A stretch of 39,435 bases of DNA from assembly GCA_964371155.1 (NCBI GenBank), contig CAYJLI010000017.1, positions 1 to 39,435 of the forward strand, written 5' to 3'. Positions 25,862 to 33,030 of the stretch are shown piece by piece; position 1 is the first letter of the stretch, and every line of letters starts with the position of its first letter. The notes beneath the pieces are model-generated. The model worked only from the letters and a program-made list of their open reading frames with translations, ran no database searches and was not told the origin of the DNA. Source of the DNA: CAYJEQ01 sp964371155 (GTDB lineage: Bacteria > Bacillota > Clostridia > Oscillospirales > Ruminococcaceae). Position numbers and translations under genes: made by a program.

Positions 25862-27429
25862 GCAATGTAGTTGTAAATGCTGTCGGCAGAGAAATACCGA
25901 TAGAAATTTTAGAAAAGACTGGCAAGAAACCTTTTGCAGGAGCACTTGCCTTAGATGAAACAAAATATACAAAAGCAGCACCCACTGTAAGGGCAAATAC
26001 CGACCCTAACCGCAGTAAACTTGTTCACTCTATAAAAGAAGTGCTAACAAAATGCGAGATTAAGGACGGGATGACACTTTCCTTCCACCACCATTTCCGT
26101 GAGGGGGATTATGTCCTCAATATGGTAATGCAGGCGGTGCACGAAATGGGCATTAAGGAAATTACCATTTGCGCAAGCTCTTTAGGAAAGGCAAACGACC
26201 CAATTCTTCCATATATACTTGATGGCACAATTGTTGGAATACAGTCCTCGGGTGTTCGTGGGAAAATTGGTCAAGCAATTTCGACGGGCAAACTGCGTGA
26301 TTTAACAATAATGCGTTCTCACGGCGGACGTGTTCGTGCGATTGAAACAGGTGAAGTGCATATCGACATCTCCTTTATAGGCGCTCCTACTTGCGACGAG
26401 TACGGCAACTGCTGTGCAAATGGCGGAAAGAGTGACTGCGGAGTGCTTGCATATTCTGCTGTTGATGCTAAGTATGCGGATAAAGTCGTGGCAATTACCG
26501 ATTGCCTTGTGCCTTTTCCAAATGTCCCTGCAAGCATTTCCATGGTTGATGTAGACTATGTATGCGTAGTGGACTGCATAGGTGACCCTGGGAAAATTGC
26601 AACGGGTGCGGCAAAGCCAACCACCGACACACGCAAAATCCTAATGGCTGAATACTGCACACAGTTTGTAATAAACTCGCCTTATTTCAAGGATGGATTT
26701 TCCTATCAGACAGGTGTGGGTGGCGCATCAATCGCTTCAACAATTCTGCTTGCTGAAATTATGGAAGAGCGTGGCATCACCATGAGCTTTGGCATGGGTG
26801 GAATAAATACAGTAATGTGCGATATGCTCGAGCGTGGCCTTGTTAAAAAGCTTGTAAATACCCAAGCTTTTGACATAGGTGCGGTAAAAAATATTCAGAC
26901 AAATCCAAATCATGTTGAGATTTCCACTTCGGAATATGCAAACCCATTTAATAAAGGTGCGTTTGTAAATAAGCTCGACATAGTGGTGCTCGCCTCACTC
27001 GAAGTAGATACTGATTTTAACTGCAATGTTGTAGTAGGCTCCGACGGAGTGGTAACAGGCGCTCAGGGAGGACATCCCGACACTGCCGCAGGTGCAAAAT
27101 GCACAATAGTAATTGCACCCCTCCTGCAAGGGAGAATACCTGCAATTTGCTCTAAAGTTACAACAGTAACAACCCCGGGGGAAACAGTCGATGTAATAGT
27201 AACAGATTATGGCATTGCAATAAACCCAAGGAGGAGCGATTTAATCGAGCATATGAAAGATGTTGATTTACCATTCTACACTATCGAACAGCTTCGTGAT
27301 ATCGCCGTATCAATGGTGGGAGAGCCCGAACCAGTGCGATTTGGGGAGCGTGTTGTGGGAATTATTGAATCCCGTGATGGTAGTATATTGGATGTTGTCC
27401 GTGAGATTGCTCCATATGAATTTGATTAA
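25858..27429 (+). CDS. citF: Citrate lyase alpha subunit (citrate:acetyl-ACP transferase)
   Basis: 523 residues, normal for CitF. CoA-transferase-like fold with TLSFHHHFREGDYVLNMVM, SHGGRVRAIETGEVHIDISF, GAPTCDEYGNC and the late GVVTGAQGGHPDTAAGAK. It exchanges acetate for citrate on the acyl carrier protein. This is the last gene of the operon and is followed by a terminator at 27498-27540. With CitD and CitE it gives net citrate to acetate plus oxaloacetate, the classic entry to anaerobic citrate fermentation. Confidence 0.95.
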   Translation: MSNVVVNAVGREIPIEILEKTGKKPFAGALALDETKYTKAAPTVRANTDPNRSKLVHSIKEVLTKCEIKDGMTLSFHHHFREGDYVLNMVMQAVHEMGIKEITICASSLGKANDPILPYILDGTIVGIQSSGVRGKIGQAISTGKLRDLTIMRSHGGRVRAIETGEVHIDISFIGAPTCDEYGNCCANGGKSDCGVLAYSAVDAKYADKVVAITDCLVPFPNVPASISMVDVDYVCVVDCIGDPGKIATGAAKPTTDTRKILMAEYCTQFVINSPYFKDGFSYQTGVGGASIASTILLAEIMEERGITMSFGMGGINTVMCDMLERGLVKKLVNTQAFDIGAVKNIQTNPNHVEISTSEYANPFNKGAFVNKLDIVVLASLEVDTDFNCNVVVGSDGVVTGAQGGHPDTAAGAKCTIVIAPLLQGRIPAICSKVTTVTTPGETVDVIVTDYGIAINPRRSDLIEHMKDVDLPFYTIEQLRDIAVSMVGEPEPVRFGERVVGIIESRDGSILDVVREIAPYEFD

Positions 27430-27497
27430 TTCAGCGAATAAATTGCACTGAAATCAAAGATATATGGATGAAAAAATAGTTTTATAATTATATTAAT

Positions 27498-27540
27498 TTG
27501 GAGAATTTTCCTTCACATAGAGTGGGGGAACATTCTCCAA
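27498..27540 (+). terminator. Terminator of the tricarboxylate operon
   Basis: TTGGAGAAT (27498-27506) pairs with ATTCTCCAA (27532-27540), extended inward by TTCC/GGGGAA, followed by TAATTATTTT. Confidence 0.75.
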
Positions 27541-27626
27541 TAATTATTTTAGGGCATTTTATATCAAAAAAATGCTTATGCGAAATAGAAATAATATATA
27601 ATTCACAATTTGTTAATGGTAAAATA

Positions 27627-27655
27627 TTGTAAAAATATCATATGAGTGATAAAAT
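27627..27655 (+). promoter_or_regulatory. Promoter of the SDR gene
   Basis: TTGTAA (27627-27632), a 17-nt spacer and TAAAAT (27650-27655). It overlaps an in-frame ATG at 27642, which argues for the downstream start at 27708. Confidence 0.5.
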
Positions 27656-27707
27656 TACAAAAAAAGTAAATAAACTACACATCTATAATTTTGAAAGGAC
27701 AAAGAAC

Positions 27708-28478
27708 ATGAACAATTTATCTTATGGCAAATTACTTGAGGGAAAATCGGCTTTGATTACAGGGGCAGGTTCGGGAATTGGCAAGGCTATTTTGGAGAGG
27801 TTTATTGAAGCGGGAGCAGTGTGCGTTGCGGCGGATATAAATTTTGAAAGTGTTAAAGCTTTAAATGAGACATATGGAAACTGTGTTCATCCTCTTAAAA
27901 TTGATGTTTCGAGCAGGGAAGAGGTTGAAAATGCTATTAATCTAACTGTCGAAAAATTCGGTAAAATGGACATCATTGTTAATAACGCAGGAATTTTGGA
28001 TAATTTAACTCCAATAGATGAAATGGAAGATGAACTTTGGGATAAAATAATGGCCGTAAATCTTAATAGCGTTATGTATGGCACAAGAAAAGCAGTGCGT
28101 TACTTTATGGAGAATAAAATGAAGGGTGTTATTTTAAACACAGCTTCATTATCAAGTTTATTTGCAGGACGTGGAGGCACAGCTTACACTGCGTCAAAGT
28201 TTGCAGTTGCAGGGCTAACTAAAAATGTTGCATTCATGTATGGGGACGAGGGTATTCGTTGCAATGCAATCTGCCCCGGTAATACTGCAACAAATATCGG
28301 TGCAACAATGCGCCCAAGCAAAAGAGGCCTTGCAAAAGCAACTACCGGCTATTCAGGAGCTTTAAGAGCGGGGACTTCCGAAGAAGTTGCGGCAAGTGCT
28401 TTGTTTATGTGCTCGGAGGAATCTGCTTTTATCAATGGTCAAACAATAACAATTGATGGAGGCTGGAGCGCTTATTAG
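27708..28478 (+). CDS. Short-chain dehydrogenase/reductase (SDR)
   Basis: 256 residues from ATG 27708 with GAAAGGAC upstream; the ATG at 27642 lies inside the promoter. Classical SDR: nucleotide motif TGAGSGIG (18-25), NNAG (92-95), catalytic Ser147, Tyr160 and Lys164 (YTASK), and C-terminal FINGQTITIDGGWSAY. An Asp (AADINFES) at the end of beta-2 suggests NAD+ rather than NADP+ preference. The substrate is unknown. It has its own promoter and terminator, so it is not clearly part of the neighbouring citrate pathway. Confidence 0.9.
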   Translation: MNNLSYGKLLEGKSALITGAGSGIGKAILERFIEAGAVCVAADINFESVKALNETYGNCVHPLKIDVSSREEVENAINLTVEKFGKMDIIVNNAGILDNLTPIDEMEDELWDKIMAVNLNSVMYGTRKAVRYFMENKMKGVILNTASLSSLFAGRGGTAYTASKFAVAGLTKNVAFMYGDEGIRCNAICPGNTATNIGATMRPSKRGLAKATTGYSGALRAGTSEEVAASALFMCSEESAFINGQTITIDGGWSAY

Positions 28479-28515
28479 TGAATGAGCAGTTTTTTTAAGC
28501 TGCATTTAGTGTTTT

Positions 28516-28563
28516 AAATAAGCTATGAGTTTTGAATTTTAAAACTACTCATAGCTTATTTTT
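28516..28563 (+). terminator. Terminator after the SDR gene
   Basis: AAATAAGCTATGAG (28516-28529) pairs perfectly with CTCATAGCTTATTT (28548-28561), ending in a run of T. Confidence 0.85.
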
Positions 28564-28879
28564 ATATGGGGTATCATAAATTAGATTAAAATAAAATGTA
28601 ATATTTTCTATTTTAGATGTAAATTTCAAAAAATGACTGATAAAAAATTTATTAGTATGCATTTAAAAAATATAGATTACTTAAATTTTTTTTGGCATTA
28701 CATCATGTAACACAGCCAATTTGAGGAAAAAATTGGAATTAAAAATCTCAAAAAAACACAATTAATGATGAATATTTTTTCATTTTTTAAAATCACTGTG
28801 AGAATAGCATATTTGGAAAAGTTTTGATATGAATAAATCATACGCAAGAGAATTTGTACATAAAATGCACCTAATTTGC
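28564..28879. other. AT-rich spacer without a gene
   Basis: Very AT-rich, with no plausible ORF. The only structure noticed is the palindrome TTACATCATGTAA (28698-28710), a possible operator. Short A and T tracts suggest curved DNA upstream of the XRE promoter. Confidence 0.5.
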
Positions 28880-28908
28880 TTGACTATGCAAATTCTTTAT
28901 GATAAAAT
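28880..28908 (+). promoter_or_regulatory. Promoter of the XRE regulator
   Basis: TTGACT (28880-28885), a 17-nt spacer and TAAAAT (28903-28908), about 70 nt before the start codon. Confidence 0.65.
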
Positions 28909-28976
28909 TAATATATATTTTAATTTTTTATACTTTATTTTGTATATTTATGCAAACTGTTTAGGAGGGTGTTGTA

Positions 28977-29408
28977 ATGAAATCGGAGCTGAATAATAGG
29001 CAAGAAGTTGCTATGAAGCTGAAGCAGCTTAGGACTAAAGCGGGATTTACCCAAAAGGAAATTGGAGAAGTAGCAGGAAAAGCTCCACAAACAGTGGCTT
29101 CTTGGGAAAACGGTAAAGGCCAGCCGGATATAAAAACATTTGCCTATCTTTGTTATATATATGGGATAAGCGATATTTTTAAAGAATTTGGTTATTTAAT
29201 TGAAGGCGAAATGGACTCCATTCCAGAAAAACTTCAAAGCAGTGCAGAAAAATACAGTGTAAATGCAAATAGTTTATCCGATGAAGAAAAAATATTTTTG
29301 ATGAATTTGCGCCAGCTCAGTGAAACTGAAAGAAAGATGGCTATGTCAATTGTAGAAACAATTCTTTCGCACAAAGCGGAAGCAATGTCGAAAAACGAAA
29401 AGAAGTAA
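28977..29408 (+). CDS. XRE-family helix-turn-helix regulator
   Basis: 143 residues with AGGAGGGTG upstream. The N-terminal HTH_3 domain (about 8-68) has the pattern LKQLRTKAGFTQKEIGEVAG, APQTVASWENGKGQPDIKTF, YIYGIS. The C-terminal part is helical (LSDEEKIFLMNLRQLSETER) and ends Lys-rich, probably for dimerisation. It stands alone between its own promoter and a terminator. The domain layout resembles phage-repressor-like regulators, but no phage genes are near. Targets unknown; the AT-rich upstream region with a palindrome could be its own operator. Confidence 0.88.
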   Translation: MKSELNNRQEVAMKLKQLRTKAGFTQKEIGEVAGKAPQTVASWENGKGQPDIKTFAYLCYIYGISDIFKEFGYLIEGEMDSIPEKLQSSAEKYSVNANSLSDEEKIFLMNLRQLSETERKMAMSIVETILSHKAEAMSKNEKK

Positions 29409-29517
29409 TAACTTTAATATAAAAATCAGCAAACAAATATATTTTATTTAAACCGATTATCCAACCCACTCTACAACACTATCCACAACGGACAATTTAT
29501 ATCTAAGTAAAATAATT

Positions 29518-29556
29518 TTGCCATCCCCTCCCGCACGAAGCAGGAGAGGATGGCAA
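29518..29556. terminator. Bidirectional terminator
   Basis: TTGCCATCCCCTCC (29518-29531) and GGAGAGGATGGCAA (29543-29556) pair with one C/A mismatch; flanks AATAATTTTG and TTTAAATTT. Lies between the convergent XRE and ABC genes. Confidence 0.8.
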
Positions 29557-29616
29557 TTTAAATTTAGCTATATAATAAAATATTGGGCATTGATTAATGT
29601 AAATAAAACTAATTAG

Positions 29617-29648
29617 AATTACCGTGGAGCAACTGCCCCACGGTAATT
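29617..29648 (-). terminator. Terminator of the ABC transporter operon
   Basis: AATTACCGTGGAGC (29617-29630) and GCCCCACGGTAATT (29635-29648) pair with one mismatch around an AACT loop, 40 nt beyond the permease stop on the minus strand. Confidence 0.75.
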
Positions 29649-29687
29649 TAATAATATAGTAGTTAGTAAGTAATATTTAAAACCTAC

Positions 29688-30482
29688 CTATTCTAAATTA
29701 AGCCTATTAGTTAGAATATATGTAATAATTACAAAGTAAATTATCGACCAAACAATATCCACCGCAATTGCAATCCACAATGTCATACTAAACTCACCAT
29801 ATAAATCAACATAGGGAAGATTGTAGGGATAGGATAGAATGGAATCGCCACTTATGATATTAGAATTTATCACATTTGCCACTGAAGTTATCAAAATAAA
29901 TGAGATAAAGCCAAATAGTGATTTGAATTTATTAAAAAGGTGTGAAACGGATATTGAAGTGTATATAAGTAAAATTCCAGATACTGAAGCTACAGTGGAG
30001 GCAAGTATAAATTCAAAGAGCGCACGGAAGAAAAGAAGTGGATCAATACTTATGTAGTGGAGTATTTCACTGATAAACTCACCCAGAACATCAAATGCAC
30101 TAAAAAAACCAGTACCTGTAATAATTAGGGAAATCAGTACAACAATCCAAGTGAAAAATATCCAGATTACCGCCGAGAGCACTTTTGAAATAATATGTTG
30201 GTGAAGTTTTACTGGAAGGGTAAACATCAAATACCCCTCATCGCCCAAAAGACTTTTGGAAAAGCGATTAACTACCATTATTATGGTAACAACAAATGCT
30301 GCCATAAGCACACCGCCATAAGCGAAAAATGTTACCATAAATACGGGACTATTATTTGACCACCAACTTATGTCGGAAACAAATAATCCGCAAATAGAAG
30401 CGAAAATAATAACAGCGGCATAAAGGGGTAAAAATGTACGCACTGAACTGCGAAACTCGTATTTTAACAGTTTGCCTAACAT
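29688..30482 (-). CDS. ABC-2 type transporter permease
   Basis: 264 residues with about six membrane helices. The N-terminus MLGKLLKYEFRSSVRTFLP is the usual short amphipathic cytoplasmic start of ABC-2 permeases. Helices fall near residues 18-36, 52-75, 100-125, 145-180 and 190-205, and the last is near 235-258. It overlaps the ATPase gene by 7 nt, with the ribosome site GGAGGTG inside that gene. The substrate is unknown; such small pairs usually export peptides, antibiotics or lipids, or confer resistance. Confidence 0.85.
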   Translation of the reverse strand: MLGKLLKYEFRSSVRTFLPLYAAVIIFASICGLFVSDISWWSNNSPVFMVTFFAYGGVLMAAFVVTIIMVVNRFSKSLLGDEGYLMFTLPVKLHQHIISKVLSAVIWIFFTWIVVLISLIITGTGFFSAFDVLGEFISEILHYISIDPLLFFRALFEFILASTVASVSGILLIYTSISVSHLFNKFKSLFGFISFILITSVANVINSNIISGDSILSYPYNLPYVDLYGEFSMTLWIAIAVDIVWSIIYFVIITYILTNRLNLE

Positions 30483-31174
30483 CTAAACACCTCCCTAAAG
30501 TATTCATCAACAGATTTACCCTTGCTCTGCCTAATATTTGCTACGGAGTCATGAAGATGTATTTTCCCACCTGATATAAATATAGCATCATCTAAAACCC
30601 TTTCAATATCTGTAATTAGATGGGTGCATATAATTATAGAAGCGGAGGGGTTGTAGTTTGATATAATAGTGTCGAGTATGTAGTCCCTTGCCGCAGGGTC
30701 AACTCCTGCAATAGGTTCATCGAGCAAATAGAGCTTGGACTTTCTGCTCATAACTAAAATAAGCTGAACTTTTTCCTTTGTACCCTTAGACATTGTTTTA
30801 AGCTTGTCGTTTGGGTTAATATTTAATCTTTCGAGCATGGCAATAGCTGTATCAACACTAAAATCCTCATAAAAATCGGAAAACATCGAGATTATATCAA
30901 CAGCCTTCATCCAGTCGTTGAGATAGGTGCGCTCGGGAAGATAGGAAACTGCCGCTTTCGTGATAGGAGAGGGGTTGTGTCCATTTATAAGTATTTCACC
31001 GCAATCGGGTGTGAGTAAGCCGTTAATTAGCTTAATAAGAGTGGTTTTTCCACTGCCATTAGGTCCGAGCAAACCAACGATTTTACCGGGTTGTATGCTT
31101 AGGCTTATATTGTCAAGCGCCATTTTTTTGCCGTAGCACTTAGTTATATCTCTTATTTCAAGTAAACTACTCAT
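30476..31174 (-). CDS. ABC transporter ATP-binding protein
   Basis: 232 residues; AAGGAGG precedes the ATG on the minus strand. Walker A GPNGSGKT (37-44), signature MSKGTKEK (128-135), a divergent form (S-K-G for S-G-G) common in small drug/peptide exporters, Walker B LYLLDEP (148-154), D-loop and switch His (CTHLITD). C-terminal RQSKGKSVDEYFREVF is a short extension. It drives the permease encoded by the next gene. Its promoter lies at 31291-31319. Confidence 0.9.
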   Translation of the reverse strand: MSSLLEIRDITKCYGKKMALDNISLSIQPGKIVGLLGPNGSGKTTLIKLINGLLTPDCGEILINGHNPSPITKAAVSYLPERTYLNDWMKAVDIISMFSDFYEDFSVDTAIAMLERLNINPNDKLKTMSKGTKEKVQLILVMSRKSKLYLLDEPIAGVDPAARDYILDTIISNYNPSASIIICTHLITDIERVLDDAIFISGGKIHLHDSVANIRQSKGKSVDEYFREVFRC

Positions 31175-31290
31175 TGTGACCTCCTTGTGTTATTTTTATA
31201 AATATAGGTGAAACTGTAAATTTAGATTTAGCTTCCCACTAACGGGTAGAGAAAAAATAAGCTTACTCATTTCAATATATTTCATAATAA

Positions 31291-31319
31291 ATTTTATATT
31301 TTTTTGATGAATATGTCAA
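31291..31319 (-). promoter_or_regulatory. Promoter of the ABC operon
   Basis: On the minus strand TTGACA (31319-31314), a 17-nt spacer and TAAAAT (31296-31291); a leader of about 115 nt follows. Confidence 0.65.
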
Positions 31320-31432
31320 GTCATAGAGCTTAAATAGTATTTTTAGAAAATGCTATTGGAGTAACATTTAATCTATTTTTATCTGTGATGCAAGCAAAGC
31401 CAAATATTGTTAGCAGATAGCCCTTAATAAGG

Positions 31433-31461
31433 TTGACAAATTTTGCTATATGGTATATCAT
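31433..31461 (+). promoter_or_regulatory. Promoter of the LarA-homologue operon
   Basis: TTGACA (31433-31438), a 17-nt spacer and TATCAT (31456-31461); a structured leader of about 210 nt follows. Confidence 0.65.
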
Positions 31462-31463
31462 AT
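31448..31463. promoter_or_regulatory. GntR-type operator over the -10 box
   Basis: ATATGGTATATCATAT is a near-perfect palindrome (one mismatched pair) covering the -10 box. Its core TGGTATATCA resembles TGGTATACCA at 7068-7077 upstream of the GntR gene, so binding there would repress this promoter. Confidence 0.45.
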
Positions 31464-31522
31464 CTAAAGGTGCTTTAACACATAAAAGCGTAAAAGTTTA
31501 AATGGGTAAATAACTAAACTGT

Positions 31523-31664
31523 AAAACGGATGCGAAATTTGAATATAAATTTTAAGCCTTTTATATTTAAAATCCGTTTCTTTCCGTAAAAAACAACGAA
31601 CAATCAAAACAAGGCACGATTACGACCTTCCTTTATGGTTGTTTTGCGCCATTATTAGAAAGGG
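31523..31664 (+). promoter_or_regulatory. Structured leader of the LarA homologue (shared motif, copy B)
   Basis: AAACGGAT (31523-31530) pairs with ATCCGTTT (31571-31578) around an inner AATATAAA/TTTATATT stem. A second hairpin joins GGC (31613-31615) with GCC (31648-31650), and ACGACC (31622-31627) with GGTTGT (31637-31642). GTTGTTTT (31638-31645) could instead pair with AAAACAAC (31590-31597), giving two alternative folds, as in a riboswitch or attenuator. It contains TTTATGGTTGTTTTG, identical to the response-regulator leader at 4812-4826. Confidence 0.45.
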
Positions 31665-31675
31665 AATTTACAATT

Positions 31676-32980
31676 ATGGAAGAAATAAAACTTGCGTATG
31701 GCTCACAGGATATCTGCTTTAATATCGAAGGGGCAAAAAGTGTTGTATATCTGCATGAAAATGAGATGAATGTAGTTTCAGATATGAAAGAGGCACTTAT
31801 AGAAGCAATGACTAAAGGCAGTATTAATTCTAAGCCTTTAAATGAGCTGATAAATGCACAGGATAAAGTCACTATTATTATTAGCGATATTACAAGGTTT
31901 TGGATGAGGCAGGACATAGTTTGCAGTAATGTTGTCCAGTATTTGCATCAAACTCTTGGAGTGCCTTGTGAAAATATTACGATATTAGTCGCACTCGGGA
32001 CACACCGCTTTCACACTGAAGAGGAAAAGAAAAAATTAGCGGGCGAATATGCATATGCAAATGTTAAAATAGTCGACCACGACTGTGATGCGAAGGATTT
32101 TGTGAATGTCGGTAAAACAAGTTTTGGCACCGAAGTGGAGCTAAACCCACTCGTAGCTTCAGGGCAAAAAGTTATCTCGATAGGCGGCACGGTGCACCAT
32201 GTAATGGCAGGTTATGGTGGAGGACGCAAAAGTATACTCCCAGGAGTTTCCACAAGAAGGACAATAGGCATGAATCACCGCTTAGCGCTCGACCCCGAGA
32301 AAGCAATGAGCGATGTAAGAGTTGGCAGTGGTAAGATAAGTGAAAACCCAATTAATTTAGATATAGCGGAAGCGGCTACACTAATAGATGTAACATTTGG
32401 AATTAATATAGTGGTGGACGCTAAGGGCAAGCACAGTGGATATTTTTGTGGAAATTTTGCCGAGGCATGGAAAGAAAGCTGCAGATATGTCCAAAAATGC
32501 TACGGTGTACCGATTGAATATGAAGCGGATATAGTAATTGCAAGCTGTGGGGGATACCCTAAGGATTTAAATCTATATCAGTCGATGAAAACACTTTTTA
32601 ATGCTGCTCGTGCAGTAAAAAAAGATGGCATACTGATACTTGTAGCAAAATGCAACGAGGGAAGCGGCTCGGAAGATTTCTTTAGCTGGATAGAACCACT
32701 GCAAAGAGGTGTGCTTGATGCAGAATTAAGGGCTAATTTCACAATTGGCGGATACATATTCTATGCGGCTTGTGAGAGCATAGCAAAAGCAAATTCCTAC
32801 CTACTCACCGACATTGACGCTAAAACAGTTGATGGAATGGGATTTGATGTGTATAACAATATGGATGAGCTACTTAGCCACATTAATTTTACCGATAAGA
32901 GTGTTTATGTAATTGAACATGGTGGCAGCTTAATGCCACAGCTTAGTGACGATTACAAATTCCTCTGCTCCGATATATAA
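31676..32980 (+). CDS. LarA-family nickel-pincer racemase/epimerase
   Basis: 434 residues with AGGGA upstream. It matches lactate racemase LarA in its key positions: SDITR (Asp71, Arg74), GTHR (His110), VHHVMAGYGGGRKSILPG (His175, Lys185) and MNHR (His201). Lys185 corresponds to the lysine that holds the nickel pincer nucleotide (Lys184 in L. plantarum), and spacing to the two His residues is conserved. The family racemises or epimerises 2-hydroxy acids. RFWM after the DITR motif differs from the RPCP I expect in lactate racemases, so the substrate may differ. No larB, larC or larE maturation genes are present here. Cotranscribed with a sodium symporter 50 nt downstream. Confidence 0.87.
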   Translation: MEEIKLAYGSQDICFNIEGAKSVVYLHENEMNVVSDMKEALIEAMTKGSINSKPLNELINAQDKVTIIISDITRFWMRQDIVCSNVVQYLHQTLGVPCENITILVALGTHRFHTEEEKKKLAGEYAYANVKIVDHDCDAKDFVNVGKTSFGTEVELNPLVASGQKVISIGGTVHHVMAGYGGGRKSILPGVSTRRTIGMNHRLALDPEKAMSDVRVGSGKISENPINLDIAEAATLIDVTFGINIVVDAKGKHSGYFCGNFAEAWKESCRYVQKCYGVPIEYEADIVIASCGGYPKDLNLYQSMKTLFNAARAVKKDGILILVAKCNEGSGSEDFFSWIEPLQRGVLDAELRANFTIGGYIFYAACESIAKANSYLLTDIDAKTVDGMGFDVYNNMDELLSHINFTDKSVYVIEHGGSLMPQLSDDYKFLCSDI

Positions 32981-33030
32981 AAAGAGATTTTATTATATCC
33001 TACTAAAACTAAATTTAACGAGGTGCATAA

